Below are positions 36,553 through 46,234 of a stretch of DNA of 64,000 nt, piece after piece. Under the pieces are notes generated by a model, which saw nothing but the letters and a program-made list of their open reading frames with translations, was not told where the DNA came from and did no database searches. Every line of letters starts with the position of its first letter. Positions within the stretch are counted from its first letter, which is position 1. The translations under genes were made by a program, and so were the position numbers. The DNA comes from CAUTUX01 sp963542015 (GTDB lineage: Bacteria; Bacillota; Clostridia; Christensenellales; CAG-917): the NCBI GenBank assembly GCA_963542015.1, contig CAUTUX010000001.1:45890-109889 (forward strand). Reading direction: 5' to 3'.

Positions 36553-38479
36553 TATTGCAGACAGCGATTCCACAAATTTATCAAAAAGAATAAATGGAAG
36601 ACAGCCGTATAATCCAAATTTTGGAAAGGCAAACTTGCCATTAAAAGCAAGGTTGTATGGGAAAAAGCCAGGAGAGGCACTAAAAGAAATAGGGTCAACA
36701 ATTGTAAAATTTTGGTCAAGACCTATTAGTAGAGGAAGACAACTACCACTTAAAGAAATTGTAGCCTATTCGGGATTCGGAGTAGGTGTTTCATTTTTAA
36801 CATCGTGGATATACAGTTTAGCAACGATAGTAAATATTGCATATTACTATAAAGTATCTAGTATTCATGCATATATAATTGGACTATTGGCAGCACTTTT
36901 AAATTTTGCAGTACAGCCGATTTTAGCAAGAATGTTTGAAAAGACAAACACTAAATATGGCAAATACAAACCGTATATGCTTGCAGTTTTGCCAGCAGCT
37001 GGAATATTTACGATATTAATTTCGTTGATGCCCGAATTTAAAGACGGCGGGATGCGAGTGCTTTATGTTTATTTAACATTTGTGCCAGTAATAGTAATAA
37101 ATAACTTTATAATGTTCATGTATCAGACATTTCCAACAGTTATAACTTCACACCAGCAAGAAAGAATAGACATCATGAGTCCTATACAGCTTATATTTGG
37201 GGCTGCCCCAAGCATATTGCAGGTAATAAGAGGACCATTAAGAACATTTTGTGCTAAGTATTTAGGTAGCGAATTGTGGGAAGCCAGAATAGTAGGATTT
37301 ATTAGCACTATTTTAGGTGTTTTATTCATGTTGCTGATTATAAGAGTTAGGGAAAGAGTATTTGTTGTAAAGGCAGAAAAACAAGCAAAGATGGATTTTA
37401 AGACTACGATGAAATCTCTATTTGCAAATAAACCTCTAATAATATTTTCACTAGCATTAACAGTTGGATCATTAAAGGTTATTCCTTTAGAGTTCTTAGG
37501 AATAATATTACAAACAAAGTTGGCACCTACAGTAAAATTGGCACTTGATTTAAGCGGTCTACCGTTAACGATTATAGGATTTGGGGTTACTGTGGCGATG
37601 ATTATGTTGCCAATACTTAGTAGACTTATGAGTAAGCGGTTAATCTTAGTTATCTTTACGGGCTTAATGGCTTTGTCATACGGTACATTAGGAATAGTAG
37701 GGTTACATAGGATTCCTGACGGAACACCATCTGCAGTTATAATTACTTTGGCGTTTTTCCTTGCAAGAATAACTCCAGAAATATTACTTATTCCTATTAT
37801 GCTGGGAGATATATGTGATTATCAGCAAAGTATAAGTGGAAGGCGATATGAAGGACATGTGCAAAATTTCCTATTAACAATGCCAATATTTATTGTTTCA
37901 ATTGGCAGACTTGTTATGTATCCATTACAGAAAGCTGTAGGGTATGAACCATATGATTATCAGCTTCCTAAAAATTTATCAGCAGAAGCATTGAAAGCAT
38001 TCAAATATTCACCAGCACAGATAAATACAGCAAATAACTGGTTTAGATTAGTGTTTATAATAGGGGCAGCATCTGCAGCACTGATGGCAATTGTTATGAT
38101 ATTCTATCCGTTGAGTAAAAAGTTGCATGCAGAAGCAATGGAAAAAATAAAGGGAGACTCTATTGATTTTAAGGAAATACCTGGAAGAAGGGCAGTTGTT
38201 GATAAGAGACCAGCATTTGTTAAGATTGAATATAATAATTTGAAAATGCTTAGAAAGATGAAGAGAGAACTTGCATCAACTAGAGAATATGGAAAGGTGT
38301 CCAACTTAATGAATAAAGTTAAAAGGCAATCTCTATATATGAATGGTATGAATAATGTAACGAATGCAAATAAGACATTGAGGCAACTTGAAACGGCAAA
38401 GAGAAGTATGAATTTAAAGACAGGTGCATCAAATATTAGATCAATGAAAAAACAGATTGAAATAATGTTAACAGCATAA
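36527..38479 (+). CDS. MFS/GPH-family sugar:cation symporter-like transporter
   Basis: A 650-residue membrane protein with about 12 helices between residues 60 and 535. The block SGRRYEGHVQNFLLT near residue 440 resembles the conserved late loop of glycoside-pentoside-hexuronide (MelB-like) symporters, as does the ADILLIPIMLGDICDYQ-like region before it. It is longer than usual: about 60 residues precede the first helix, and a C-terminal tail of about 110 residues is very basic and probably helical (KMLRKMKRELAS). The substrate is unknown. It is the last gene of the glnS operon. Confidence 0.78.
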   Translation: MSLSAVKDNIADSDSTNLSKRINGRQPYNPNFGKANLPLKARLYGKKPGEALKEIGSTIVKFWSRPISRGRQLPLKEIVAYSGFGVGVSFLTSWIYSLATIVNIAYYYKVSSIHAYIIGLLAALLNFAVQPILARMFEKTNTKYGKYKPYMLAVLPAAGIFTILISLMPEFKDGGMRVLYVYLTFVPVIVINNFIMFMYQTFPTVITSHQQERIDIMSPIQLIFGAAPSILQVIRGPLRTFCAKYLGSELWEARIVGFISTILGVLFMLLIIRVRERVFVVKAEKQAKMDFKTTMKSLFANKPLIIFSLALTVGSLKVIPLEFLGIILQTKLAPTVKLALDLSGLPLTIIGFGVTVAMIMLPILSRLMSKRLILVIFTGLMALSYGTLGIVGLHRIPDGTPSAVIITLAFFLARITPEILLIPIMLGDICDYQQSISGRRYEGHVQNFLLTMPIFIVSIGRLVMYPLQKAVGYEPYDYQLPKNLSAEALKAFKYSPAQINTANNWFRLVFIIGAASAALMAIVMIFYPLSKKLHAEAMEKIKGDSIDFKEIPGRRAVVDKRPAFVKIEYNNLKMLRKMKRELASTREYGKVSNLMNKVKRQSLYMNGMNNVTNANKTLRQLETAKRSMNLKTGASNIRSMKKQIEIMLTA

Positions 38480-38495
38480 TTTGGACAAAAATGTA

Positions 38496-38518
38496 TAAAA
38501 AAAGAACCCAAAGGGTTC
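38496..38518 (-). terminator. Terminator of tRNA-Gln
   Basis: On the minus strand GAACCC-TTT-GGGTTC is followed by a run of seven T, 6 bases after the tRNA end. Confidence 0.88.
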
Positions 38519-38524
38519 ACATTG

Positions 38525-38598
38525 TGGCAGGAGCGATAGGAATCGAACCTACACTAAGAGAGTCAGAGTCTCGTGTGCTACCACTACACCACGCTCCA
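38525..38598 (-). tRNA. tRNA-Gln (anticodon CTG)
   Basis: A 74-base gene with coded CCA. The acceptor stem is TGGAGCG/CGCTCCT with a U1-U72 mismatch, G2-C71 and discriminator G73; anticodon loop CTCTGAC gives anticodon CTG (codon CAG). The D arm GTGT/GCAC and the T arm GTAGG-TTCGATT-CCTAT close. C27-U43 in the anticodon stem also does not pair. G73, G2-C71 and a weak first pair fit glutamine identity. Confidence 0.93.
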
Positions 38599-38608
38599 GT
38601 ATTGTGTT

Positions 38609-38637
38609 ATTATAAATTAAACGAATTTTTATGGCAA
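38609..38637 (-). promoter_or_regulatory. Promoter of tRNA-Gln
   Basis: On the minus strand TTGCCA (38637-38632), 17 bases, consensus TATAAT (38614-38609), 10 bases before the tRNA. Confidence 0.7.
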
Positions 38638-38648
38638 GGATTTTTTAA

Positions 38649-39374
38649 ATGAGAGACATAAACAGTGAAGCAATTGAAGCACTGGTAATGGCATTTGATG
38701 ACTTAAAAAAATGCAGTTTGCTGGTGGTAGATAAAAAAATTAAGCGGTTACTAAGATGCATTGCATATTATGATGATATTAAAAACACTGTAAGGGAATG
38801 CAGTGAAGCTACTAGCTATGTGGCATTGAAGAAAAAAGCAATGCATGAGGTGCAGGGACGAAATATATTCAGTTTGCCTGTAGGAGATAATGAGTGCGTT
38901 GTTTTTACTCTAAATCTTTTGGTTGAATTTGATAATAATACAATCGATTTGTTGCAGTTTCTTAAGACATATTTCCCAGCAGAAAATGAACAGAGAAGTT
39001 TTAAAAAATTCTACGAAGAAGTATTGGTGCCGTTCTCAAATAAATTATGTAGGGTAATTGTTGAGGGAGTAACCAAGCCAGTTGAACAAGATTCAAGGGA
39101 AATTGATTTTGTTAATGAGGGGATAAGACAGCAACTGGCATACTATGTTGATAAATTAACTCAAAATCTAAGAGAGACAAATAGGTTGGGGAAAGTGTCC
39201 AGGAATGAATATACAAGAATGATGGAAGGCTTTATGATCGCAATGGAAACAAGAGACACGGAACTTATTAAGGCTATGTGGACTGCAATTAGACGATGCT
39301 TATCTTATGACGGACTTTTTGAAAAACTTGTTGGTCAGATTGATGAAGTATTGAAACTTTATATGGTTATTTAG
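38649..39374 (+). CDS. Predicted helical cytoplasmic protein, unknown
   Basis: A 241-residue protein that I do not recognise. It has no signal peptide or membrane helix, is rich in charged residues and looks almost wholly alpha-helical. The C-terminal half (NLRETNRLGKVSRNEYTRMM onward) resembles a regulatory helical bundle but carries no known motif. AAGGA lies 8 bases before the ATG. Only one base separates it from the YitT gene downstream, so they likely form one operon. Confidence 0.65.
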   Translation: MRDINSEAIEALVMAFDDLKKCSLLVVDKKIKRLLRCIAYYDDIKNTVRECSEATSYVALKKKAMHEVQGRNIFSLPVGDNECVVFTLNLLVEFDNNTIDLLQFLKTYFPAENEQRSFKKFYEEVLVPFSNKLCRVIVEGVTKPVEQDSREIDFVNEGIRQQLAYYVDKLTQNLRETNRLGKVSRNEYTRMMEGFMIAMETRDTELIKAMWTAIRRCLSYDGLFEKLVGQIDEVLKLYMVI

Positions 39375-39375
39375 T

Positions 39376-40299
39376 ATGAATAAAAAAGAAACTAGGATTT
39401 CTCCAGTTAATATTTTAATGCTTATAATAGCTGGTTTTATCAATGCCATTGGAGTAATTCTTTTTTTACAGCCATTTGGAGTAATCGATGGTGGTATATC
39501 AGGGCTCTCAATATTTATATCTGCAGTAGCTCCGAAGGCACATATAGCGATACTTCTTGTTTGTCTTAATTTACCATTATTTTTGTTTGGTTTTAAGAAG
39601 TTGAACTTCAGATTCATTATCTATTCAATAATTGCGATCATATCATATACGGTGTGGTCAGCTTTATTTAAAAGTGTATTTTTTATAGACCATGTTGTTT
39701 TAAAAGCCATTAGTGGAGATATGTTCCTTGCGACAGTTTTTGGTGGACTCTTATCTGGATTTGGAAGTGGATTAACTATCAGATATGGAGGAGCAATTGA
39801 CGGAATAGAGGTCATGGGCATATGTTTTGCAAGAAAGCTCGGAATGTCTATAGGACAATTTGTAATGGTATTTAATATTATCCTATACGCCATAGCAAGT
39901 ATTGTTTTAAACCAATTTAAAGTTGGTCTTTACTCGGTGGTTTCATATGCCGTTGGGTTGAAGGTGGTGGACTTCATTGTTGAAGGATTTGATAAGGCTA
40001 AAGGCTGCACAATAATTACAACAAAGAAAGAAGAAATAGCACATACGATATCGGAAGAACTCAGGCGTGGCGTTACAGTTTTAGATTGCGTAGGGTATTT
40101 TAGTAACGAAAAAATGAAGATGCTGTATTGTGTTGTGAATAGATTTGAAGTAGTTAGAATAAAGGACATAATAGCTAAAATTGATCCAGCAGCGTTTGTG
40201 GCGATAAGCGACATTTCAGAAATAGTTGGGGCAAAGAAATACAAATACGCAGTTAAACAAGATATTGTTGAAAAAGAGAAAATGGACACCGTCGGCTAA
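39376..40299 (+). CDS. YitT family membrane protein (DUF161/DUF2179)
   Basis: A 307-residue protein with about six helices, starting near residue 12, and a C-terminal cytoplasmic DUF2179 domain (about 205-290; GCTIITTKKEEIAHTISEEL and ISEIVGAKK). The early block FLQPFGVIDGGISGLSI is typical of YitT proteins, whose role is not established (transport is suspected). It pairs with the helical protein upstream. Confidence 0.9.
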   Translation: MNKKETRISPVNILMLIIAGFINAIGVILFLQPFGVIDGGISGLSIFISAVAPKAHIAILLVCLNLPLFLFGFKKLNFRFIIYSIIAIISYTVWSALFKSVFFIDHVVLKAISGDMFLATVFGGLLSGFGSGLTIRYGGAIDGIEVMGICFARKLGMSIGQFVMVFNIILYAIASIVLNQFKVGLYSVVSYAVGLKVVDFIVEGFDKAKGCTIITTKKEEIAHTISEELRRGVTVLDCVGYFSNEKMKMLYCVVNRFEVVRIKDIIAKIDPAAFVAISDISEIVGAKKYKYAVKQDIVEKEKMDTVG

Positions 40300-40350
40300 T
40301 GCCACATTGGGATTTTCTATCCATAACAAAAGTAATTTTTAAAAAAATCC

Positions 40351-40375
40351 AACCTGTCAGGATTTCTGACAGGTT
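40351..40375. terminator. Terminator between convergent YitT and DUF2804 genes
   Basis: A perfect 10-bp stem AACCTGTCAG / CTGACAGGTT with a 5-base loop. A long T run follows on the minus strand only; it may stop transcription from both sides. Confidence 0.7.
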
Positions 40376-40448
40376 CAAAATAAACTAAAAGAAAACATAC
40401 ATGAACAACATGTCATGCAATTAAAAAACCTTTGAGAGGGATAGATAT

Positions 40449-41504
40449 TTAAATTCTAGTTGTTTTATCTTCTCCGATGCCAGTTAGTCCGTCTAGTTTA
40501 TATTCTTTGCCGTCGTACCCCTTTATAGTTCCATAAATAGTTCCAAATACTAGATCATACGAAATATCTATAAAGAGTAGGTGCATAGCAATTCTAAATT
40601 TTCCATCTATCACATATTTAATGTCTACAAGACCTTTTTCATCTTTCACATACCATATGTTTTTATTTTTCTTATCATGAGTAAAGAAAACAGGAGTTAG
40701 AGGAAAAGCAGAATTTTCCAACCAAACAATATTTTCATTATATTTATCCTGATTAATTGATTGATTCCTTGTTAGGTTAAATCCGAAATATTGATCGGTA
40801 CCATCAATCTTTATTTTACTCATAGTTGTGAGCCAATCATAATGAGCTTTGAATGGATAGTATCCCTTGTGGTCATCAATTATGGCTGTACTGTTTTTAT
40901 TTGATTCATATCTTTTTCCATTAACTTCTATATAACCGCTTGCTTTAAAGAAGTCTTTTTCTGAATATAAAGGCTTATTCTTGCCAAATGGAATTGAAAC
41001 ATTAGAGATAGGTGAGACTCTTTCAGCGTTAATCTCAAATTTAATGCTACCGAATTTTTTGTTTGTAGCACTTTCTTTTGCGAATGCCTTGCCCACATCT
41101 AAATGATTTTCTATATATACATCAGATTTCTTTGTTTTAAAATAAGAGTTGTCATTTATTAAATTTGATGCTACATGCGTCTTTCCATAATTTTGCCATG
41201 AATATACTTTTTTAGTTTTCTTATCATAAAATACGATAATAGAGAACCCTAATGCGGCGGTGTTATATACGGCACTTACGATACTACACTCATCAAAATT
41301 CACTTCAAAAGCTTCCCATTCTGTTAACCTTGATTTGTTGGATGCTATACCACATGGTTTTTTGCATTCAAGTAAATTCAAATTTTTGAATTGCGTATCA
41401 AATGTACCAAAGACGGCGTTACCATCTTTATCAATAATGCTTTCCGGAGTAGCTACCGGAATTCTCTCTTTAGAAATATATTCTGGAATATTCATAATTT
41501 TCAC
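40449..41504 (-). CDS. DUF2804 domain protein
   Basis: A 351-residue protein that fits the DUF2804 family. The block DDHKGYYPFKAHYDWLTT, followed by FGFNLTRNQS, matches the family's characteristic Asp-x-x-x-G-x-x-P-[FY] region and Gly-Phe-Asn-Leu strand. It seems cytoplasmic (no signal), mostly beta. The family's activity is not known; the fold is thought to resemble lipocalin-like or hydroxyneurosporene-synthase-type sandwiches, which is inference. A GAGGTG ribosome site precedes the ATG. A terminator separates it from the repeat surface protein upstream. Confidence 0.75.
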   Translation of the reverse strand: MKIMNIPEYISKERIPVATPESIIDKDGNAVFGTFDTQFKNLNLLECKKPCGIASNKSRLTEWEAFEVNFDECSIVSAVYNTAALGFSIIVFYDKKTKKVYSWQNYGKTHVASNLINDNSYFKTKKSDVYIENHLDVGKAFAKESATNKKFGSIKFEINAERVSPISNVSIPFGKNKPLYSEKDFFKASGYIEVNGKRYESNKNSTAIIDDHKGYYPFKAHYDWLTTMSKIKIDGTDQYFGFNLTRNQSINQDKYNENIVWLENSAFPLTPVFFTHDKKNKNIWYVKDEKGLVDIKYVIDGKFRIAMHLLFIDISYDLVFGTIYGTIKGYDGKEYKLDGLTGIGEDKTTRI

Positions 41505-41603
41505 CTCTATTTAAAATACCATAATTAGGAGGTGATTGTTAAGATTGATTTTTTACGATTTTGAGATATAGGACGAACAAGTATTTATAATGATAAATGA
41601 TGT

Positions 41604-41636
41604 AAAAAAATAAGAGCCATTTAGGCTCTTATTTTA
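41604..41636. terminator. Terminator of the 1485-residue surface protein gene
   Basis: AATAAGAGCC-ATTTA-GGCTCTTATT has a 10-bp stem extended by A/T pairs, with T runs on both strands; it lies just after the stop codon of the minus-strand gene. Confidence 0.88.
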
Positions 41637-41642
41637 GTTTAT

Positions 41643-44600
41643 TCATTTGGTGTCCGCCCCAGGCGAATCGTCATCGAAACTTTCGTAAAGCTTATGTTTA
41701 TCATCCAAGGCAGAATCTGACACATCGTCTCGCATGTATTCCATAAACCCTTTACCAGTCTTCTTATGAACTTTGTTGTAAATTGCAATTACAAGAACAA
41801 CAATGATTAATATTCCAAGGATAATTGTTGGAATCATCCACCAAAGCATTTCAGTATTAAATCTTGCTTTAGGTTTTTTGCTATTTACATCAGGCGTTTT
41901 ATCTTTAGAACCCTTTTCAGCTTTATCATTCAACTTTCTTGAAATTGTATATTCATCATTCTTTGATTCATCAAATTCATCATTTGAAACTTTCTGAATA
42001 GATACCGTATCAATGAATGCCCATCCAGCAGTTCTTTGTGCAACATTGTCTTCCTTCTTGGCATTCTGTCGACCTAATGACATCATAAGTGAAACTTGAG
42101 AAACATCAGTATTCTGAGTTCTTAAGTAGAATGTATATGTCTTGTATGTCTCAGTTTGAATAGCCTCAAATTCAACAGGAGAGTTATCATTTGAATTAAA
42201 CTTCATCTTTAGGTAAGCACCACGCTTTTTAAAGGCTTCATCAGTATCTGTTTCGTTACGAACAATTTTTGTACGTAATGTAATAGAAATCTTATAGGTG
42301 CTTTCTTTTTCAAGTTTAAAGTTTTTCTTCTTGACAACAGTTGTTGTTTCCTCACTGTTATAAATAGTGAAGTTGGCATTATTGTTGCTATTTGATGTGC
42401 GAACATTGTCACTTGTTGCTTCTAACCAATGTTTCTTGATGTATTCGGTATACTTCTTAATGCTTAATATTTTTGAAATGTCAGTATCAGACAGATTTGG
42501 ATAATCAGCTTTTGCATCAACAAGTTCATCTTGAGTAGGTTTAAATTTATCATCAGTGTATTTTTCTTTTCCAAACGATTTGAAATATTTCGATTCATCT
42601 ATTTCAGTATCTTCAACATCTTCTTTTTTATCCAATTCAGCATCATTTGCAGTTAATAAACCAGTAGAGGATTTTTTACTATCATCAGCTTCTGTAGTCC
42701 AGTCTGTAGGATTCTTAAGTTCGTTTCTCTTTGTAGGGTCAATATCAGTAATATCGAAGTTTGATCTTGAAAGCTCAAGTTTTGCATTTGTTTTATCTGT
42801 AGGTGCCTCATTAAATGTTTTCTCATCGATCTTTGACAAACTAACATGGTCGAATAGAGCATAGCCGCTACTCTTAGGTGAAATGCTTGGGTCACCAATG
42901 TCTTCAGCAGAGAACTTCTTTTCATTATATCCAAGCCAGAAGTTGAGTTGCATTGTTACAGAATCAACACCTGTTCTGATGTAGAACTTGTATGCGGTCA
43001 TTTGACTTGTGCCTTTTTGAACGAGTAGTTTCTTTGATGCTCCTATTGGAGTAACGCCACTGCTGTTTGTTATGTACATTGAGAAGTTTGCATTTACACT
43101 CTTTGCATAAACGGTAATTTCATAGAATGAATTAGCATCAAGAGTCTTCTTGGTTGATGTATATCCAAAAGAGAATTGGGAACCGTTCTTGCCACCCATT
43201 GCTAACATATTAGGTCCGTTATACCCATATTTATCTACATCATATTTATAACCAGCACTATATTTTGGTTCGCCCTCAACATCGTCCGCATAAGGCTTAT
43301 CAAGCAAGTGGCTGTCGGTACCAAATACATTATCTATATTGTGACCTTTTTTAAACTTCTTTACTCCAGGATCTGAGCCAGGATAATCAGAGTTATCTCT
43401 TTCATATTCAACTATGCCCTTAACGAGGTTTGGATCTTTTAATGTTTTATCTGAAATTTCCCAGCCCTTAGGATCAGCCGTTCCATTTCTCAAATGTCCA
43501 TTTTCGTCAACATCCGCACGACCGTTCTTATTATCAAATTGATTGAAAGAAGTGTTTGAAATTAATTCTCTTGCAGTTGTTTTGTCTTCATATTTTTTAA
43601 CAGCATCTCCACTTGCAGAAACAGTTGAGTACACATTTTCACTGATATCTGTAAATGTAGGTTGGGTAAAAAACATTGTTCCAAGAGCGGAGTCGGCATG
43701 TGCAAAACGCTTGTCAGCCTTACCTAAAGAAACACGAAGGTAATACTTCATTTTCTTACGACTCGTATTATTTATATACATTGATATTTCACGCCAGTTG
43801 TTATAGAAATTGTTCTTGTCATGAGTCTTAAAGTCACTGAAAGTTGAAAGGACTTTTTCTTTTCCGTTTTCATCTTTAGATATCAATTGCACATATGCAT
43901 TTTTGAGGTTTTTATTTGCCAGTGCTGTGTGCATATAGAATGAAACTCTCGTTGATGATAGAGGGTTAAGTTCAAATCCATCTTTTGTTTCCATAAACAA
44001 AGAAGATTGATTGTTTTTCATTGATAACATCATTACTTTGCTATTAGGAGTATCAAATGGAAGTTCAGGAAGTTTTGCATCTCCCAATTGTTTTTTTAAC
44101 TCATCATTCATTGTAGGGTTTTTTAAATCAACAAGACCTGCTTTTGCCCATGAAGGTTGAATTAAATAATCGTCATTTTCATTCTTAGGTTCTTTAAGTT
44201 TCCATCCACCAGGAATACCATCAGTTCCTTTTGCAAATTTGTTGTCTGTATCGAGATTGTAAGAAAAATTATCACTGTAATTAGTTTTAGTATTATTATT
44301 TGTATTTTCTAAGCGTACAGCAATTTTTTGTTTATCATCACCATCAACATAGTAGTTGCCATTTGATGGGTCTTCAGATGCATTTGGAGCAATTGAAAGA
44401 GCATCAATAGTTTCGAACTTCATTCCAGCAACAAAAGCATAACCAGAAGAGAAAGTTCCATTTCCGTTATACAAAGTCTTTTCTGCGATTTTGCCGTCAT
44501 TAGTAAAGTGATTATATTTAATTGCTTTATTGGCTTTAGGACCACCTGAACCAAGAGCTACACCTAGGGTATATTCTTGTGAATATGGTAGATTTGATTC

Positions 44601-46100
44601 AATCTCAAAGATATATTCCTTCCAGCCACCATTTGATCTACCATCTGTTGCAAACGGATCACGACCTGGATCTAGATATCCTTCTCGAACAGTATCAAAG
44701 CTGCTTTGATTTTTTGATATGCCTCTAATAGTGATGTCTTTTGTATTCGCACCTCTTAATACCAAATCAACACCAGCACCGTGGATATTGTATGTGTATA
44801 ACCACATTGAAATTCTGTATTTTTTATGAGGTTCAAGCACAATTTTATTCTTAGTCTGTAGTTCTTGTGCTGACATAAGAGACTGCGACATTATGTAGTA
44901 TCTACCATCTACTCCAGATGGCATATTTTTAACGATATCATTAGCCTTATACAATTCTGAGAATTGAGCGGAATTTTTTCTTAATACTCCAGTAGGTCCA
45001 GCAGGAGAATAGAAATCGTTACCAAAGTTGTCCCATCTTTGTAAAAACTTATCTGAATCCATTACGAGGTTTCTAGCGGAAACATCAGGAGGATTAGGAT
45101 CATTTTTATCTGTGCCACGTCTTGTTGTAAAGAAGTCAGGAGCAGAACCTTGTGAAATGTATGTATCGTTATAATGTTTAAAGTCGCCATTTAGGAAACG
45201 CAAATCTGTGATTCTTGTAAGATCCTTATCTGCATTCTTTGCTTCATTCATGATTTCCGTCATTTTGTCTTTGGCAATTTTCTCTATCTTTAAATTTCCA
45301 AAGAAAGCATACCCAGATGCAAGATAGCCTTTTTCAAATGAAGAAGGTCTGTCTAAGTTTCCTAGGGACATTTCAAATTTTAATTTTGATTTTGCATCAC
45401 TTGATGGTGCCTGCATATAGAAGGTATATGTCTTCCATGCACCATTTGTATTTATGTGTTTAAAAGTTGATCTTGTTGAATTTGTTAATGAGAGCCAAGC
45501 ACCTGGGTTTTTTACTTTTTCTTTGTAGTAGTCGTTTGTTTCTTCATAGCCTTCTAATTGATCGGTCATTACATCAATCGAAAATTTGTATAAATAACCG
45601 CCTTCAAGTTCAAACTCGTTAGAGAGCGAATAGGCAGAAGCACCTTCGTATTTGCTGTCATCTTCTTTTTTAACTTTAGGGGTGTGGATCATTGCGAGTT
45701 TTGCAGGAAGATTAGAATTGCTCTTGATTTTTGAATATAGTTCAGAGCTATCACCTTTTTCGTCACCCCATGATTTTGAGTGTTCTTTATATTTGTCTGG
45801 GGCAGTTTCTATAGCACCAGCGTTTATTTTGCTCTCAATATTTCCACGGATGTTTTTCTTGGACCAACCTTTAATGTTTGCAGGATACTTGTTGTCTTTA
45901 GCTTCTGTAACTTTAAAGTCAGAGTTTGGAAGAATGAGATCTTTTGTCATTTCTTCTTGTTTGGCAGGAGTGTTAGGTTTTGTCTGTTGAGAAGGTTTTG
46001 TCTTCTTTGTACAAGCGACGAACATCACTGCAGAAATAACAATCGCCGAAACAATTACGCAGAAAAGTCTTAAAGCATTTTTAAATTTTAATTTTGTCAT
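41643..46100 (-). CDS. Giant surface protein with five jelly-roll-like repeats
   Basis: A 1485-residue exported protein. The N-terminus is a signal with lipobox-like FVAC (Cys30; Phe at -3 is not ideal) followed by a Lys/Gln/Pro linker. Five modules of about 250-290 residues follow; each ends in a strand such as SGYAFFGNLKIEKI (about 260), SGYAFVAGMKFETI (553), GTMFFTQPTF (803), SGYALFDHVSLSKI (1077) and AGWAFIDTVSIQKV (1357), preceded by W-K-x-Y-T-F-Y-x-x-T and LSLG blocks. This is the pattern of galactose-binding-like/carbohydrate-binding sandwiches. A membrane helix (about 1418-1440) and a 45-residue cytoplasmic tail close it. It thus seems anchored at both ends. Adhesion or glycan binding is inferred. 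GGAGCTGAC precedes the ATG. Confidence 0.8.
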   Translation of the reverse strand: MTKLKFKNALRLFCVIVSAIVISAVMFVACTKKTKPSQQTKPNTPAKQEEMTKDLILPNSDFKVTEAKDNKYPANIKGWSKKNIRGNIESKINAGAIETAPDKYKEHSKSWGDEKGDSSELYSKIKSNSNLPAKLAMIHTPKVKKEDDSKYEGASAYSLSNEFELEGGYLYKFSIDVMTDQLEGYEETNDYYKEKVKNPGAWLSLTNSTRSTFKHINTNGAWKTYTFYMQAPSSDAKSKLKFEMSLGNLDRPSSFEKGYLASGYAFFGNLKIEKIAKDKMTEIMNEAKNADKDLTRITDLRFLNGDFKHYNDTYISQGSAPDFFTTRRGTDKNDPNPPDVSARNLVMDSDKFLQRWDNFGNDFYSPAGPTGVLRKNSAQFSELYKANDIVKNMPSGVDGRYYIMSQSLMSAQELQTKNKIVLEPHKKYRISMWLYTYNIHGAGVDLVLRGANTKDITIRGISKNQSSFDTVREGYLDPGRDPFATDGRSNGGWKEYIFEIESNLPYSQEYTLGVALGSGGPKANKAIKYNHFTNDGKIAEKTLYNGNGTFSSGYAFVAGMKFETIDALSIAPNASEDPSNGNYYVDGDDKQKIAVRLENTNNNTKTNYSDNFSYNLDTDNKFAKGTDGIPGGWKLKEPKNENDDYLIQPSWAKAGLVDLKNPTMNDELKKQLGDAKLPELPFDTPNSKVMMLSMKNNQSSLFMETKDGFELNPLSSTRVSFYMHTALANKNLKNAYVQLISKDENGKEKVLSTFSDFKTHDKNNFYNNWREISMYINNTSRKKMKYYLRVSLGKADKRFAHADSALGTMFFTQPTFTDISENVYSTVSASGDAVKKYEDKTTARELISNTSFNQFDNKNGRADVDENGHLRNGTADPKGWEISDKTLKDPNLVKGIVEYERDNSDYPGSDPGVKKFKKGHNIDNVFGTDSHLLDKPYADDVEGEPKYSAGYKYDVDKYGYNGPNMLAMGGKNGSQFSFGYTSTKKTLDANSFYEITVYAKSVNANFSMYITNSSGVTPIGASKKLLVQKGTSQMTAYKFYIRTGVDSVTMQLNFWLGYNEKKFSAEDIGDPSISPKSSGYALFDHVSLSKIDEKTFNEAPTDKTNAKLELSRSNFDITDIDPTKRNELKNPTDWTTEADDSKKSSTGLLTANDAELDKKEDVEDTEIDESKYFKSFGKEKYTDDKFKPTQDELVDAKADYPNLSDTDISKILSIKKYTEYIKKHWLEATSDNVRTSNSNNNANFTIYNSEETTTVVKKKNFKLEKESTYKISITLRTKIVRNETDTDEAFKKRGAYLKMKFNSNDNSPVEFEAIQTETYKTYTFYLRTQNTDVSQVSLMMSLGRQNAKKEDNVAQRTAGWAFIDTVSIQKVSNDEFDESKNDEYTISRKLNDKAEKGSKDKTPDVNSKKPKARFNTEMLWWMIPTIILGILIIVVLVIAIYNKVHKKTGKGFMEYMRDDVSDSALDDKHKLYESFDDDSPGADTK

Positions 46101-46181
46101 GTCAGCTCCATATATTTAAATTAACTAATATATAATAAACTAATGAAGCACATTTAAGCAATAAAAAAAGAAAGTTCCATA

Positions 46182-46210
46182 TTGTGATTTACGCTTATTG
46201 TTGTTAAAAT
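46182..46210 (+). promoter_or_regulatory. Promoter of the ppx gene
   Basis: TTGTGA (46182-46187), 17 bases, TAAAAT (46205-46210). The expected start, near 46217, coincides with the base of the hairpin at 46218. Confidence 0.6.
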
Positions 46211-46217
46211 ATATGCA

Positions 46218-46234
46218 GTTAGCTTTGTGCTAAC
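46218..46234 (+). other. Hairpin at the predicted 5' end of ppx mRNA
   Basis: GTTAGC-TTTGT-GCTAAC, a perfect 6-bp stem, is followed by GGGGAG and the ATG. It may stabilise the mRNA 5' end or tune access to the ribosome site. Confidence 0.55.
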
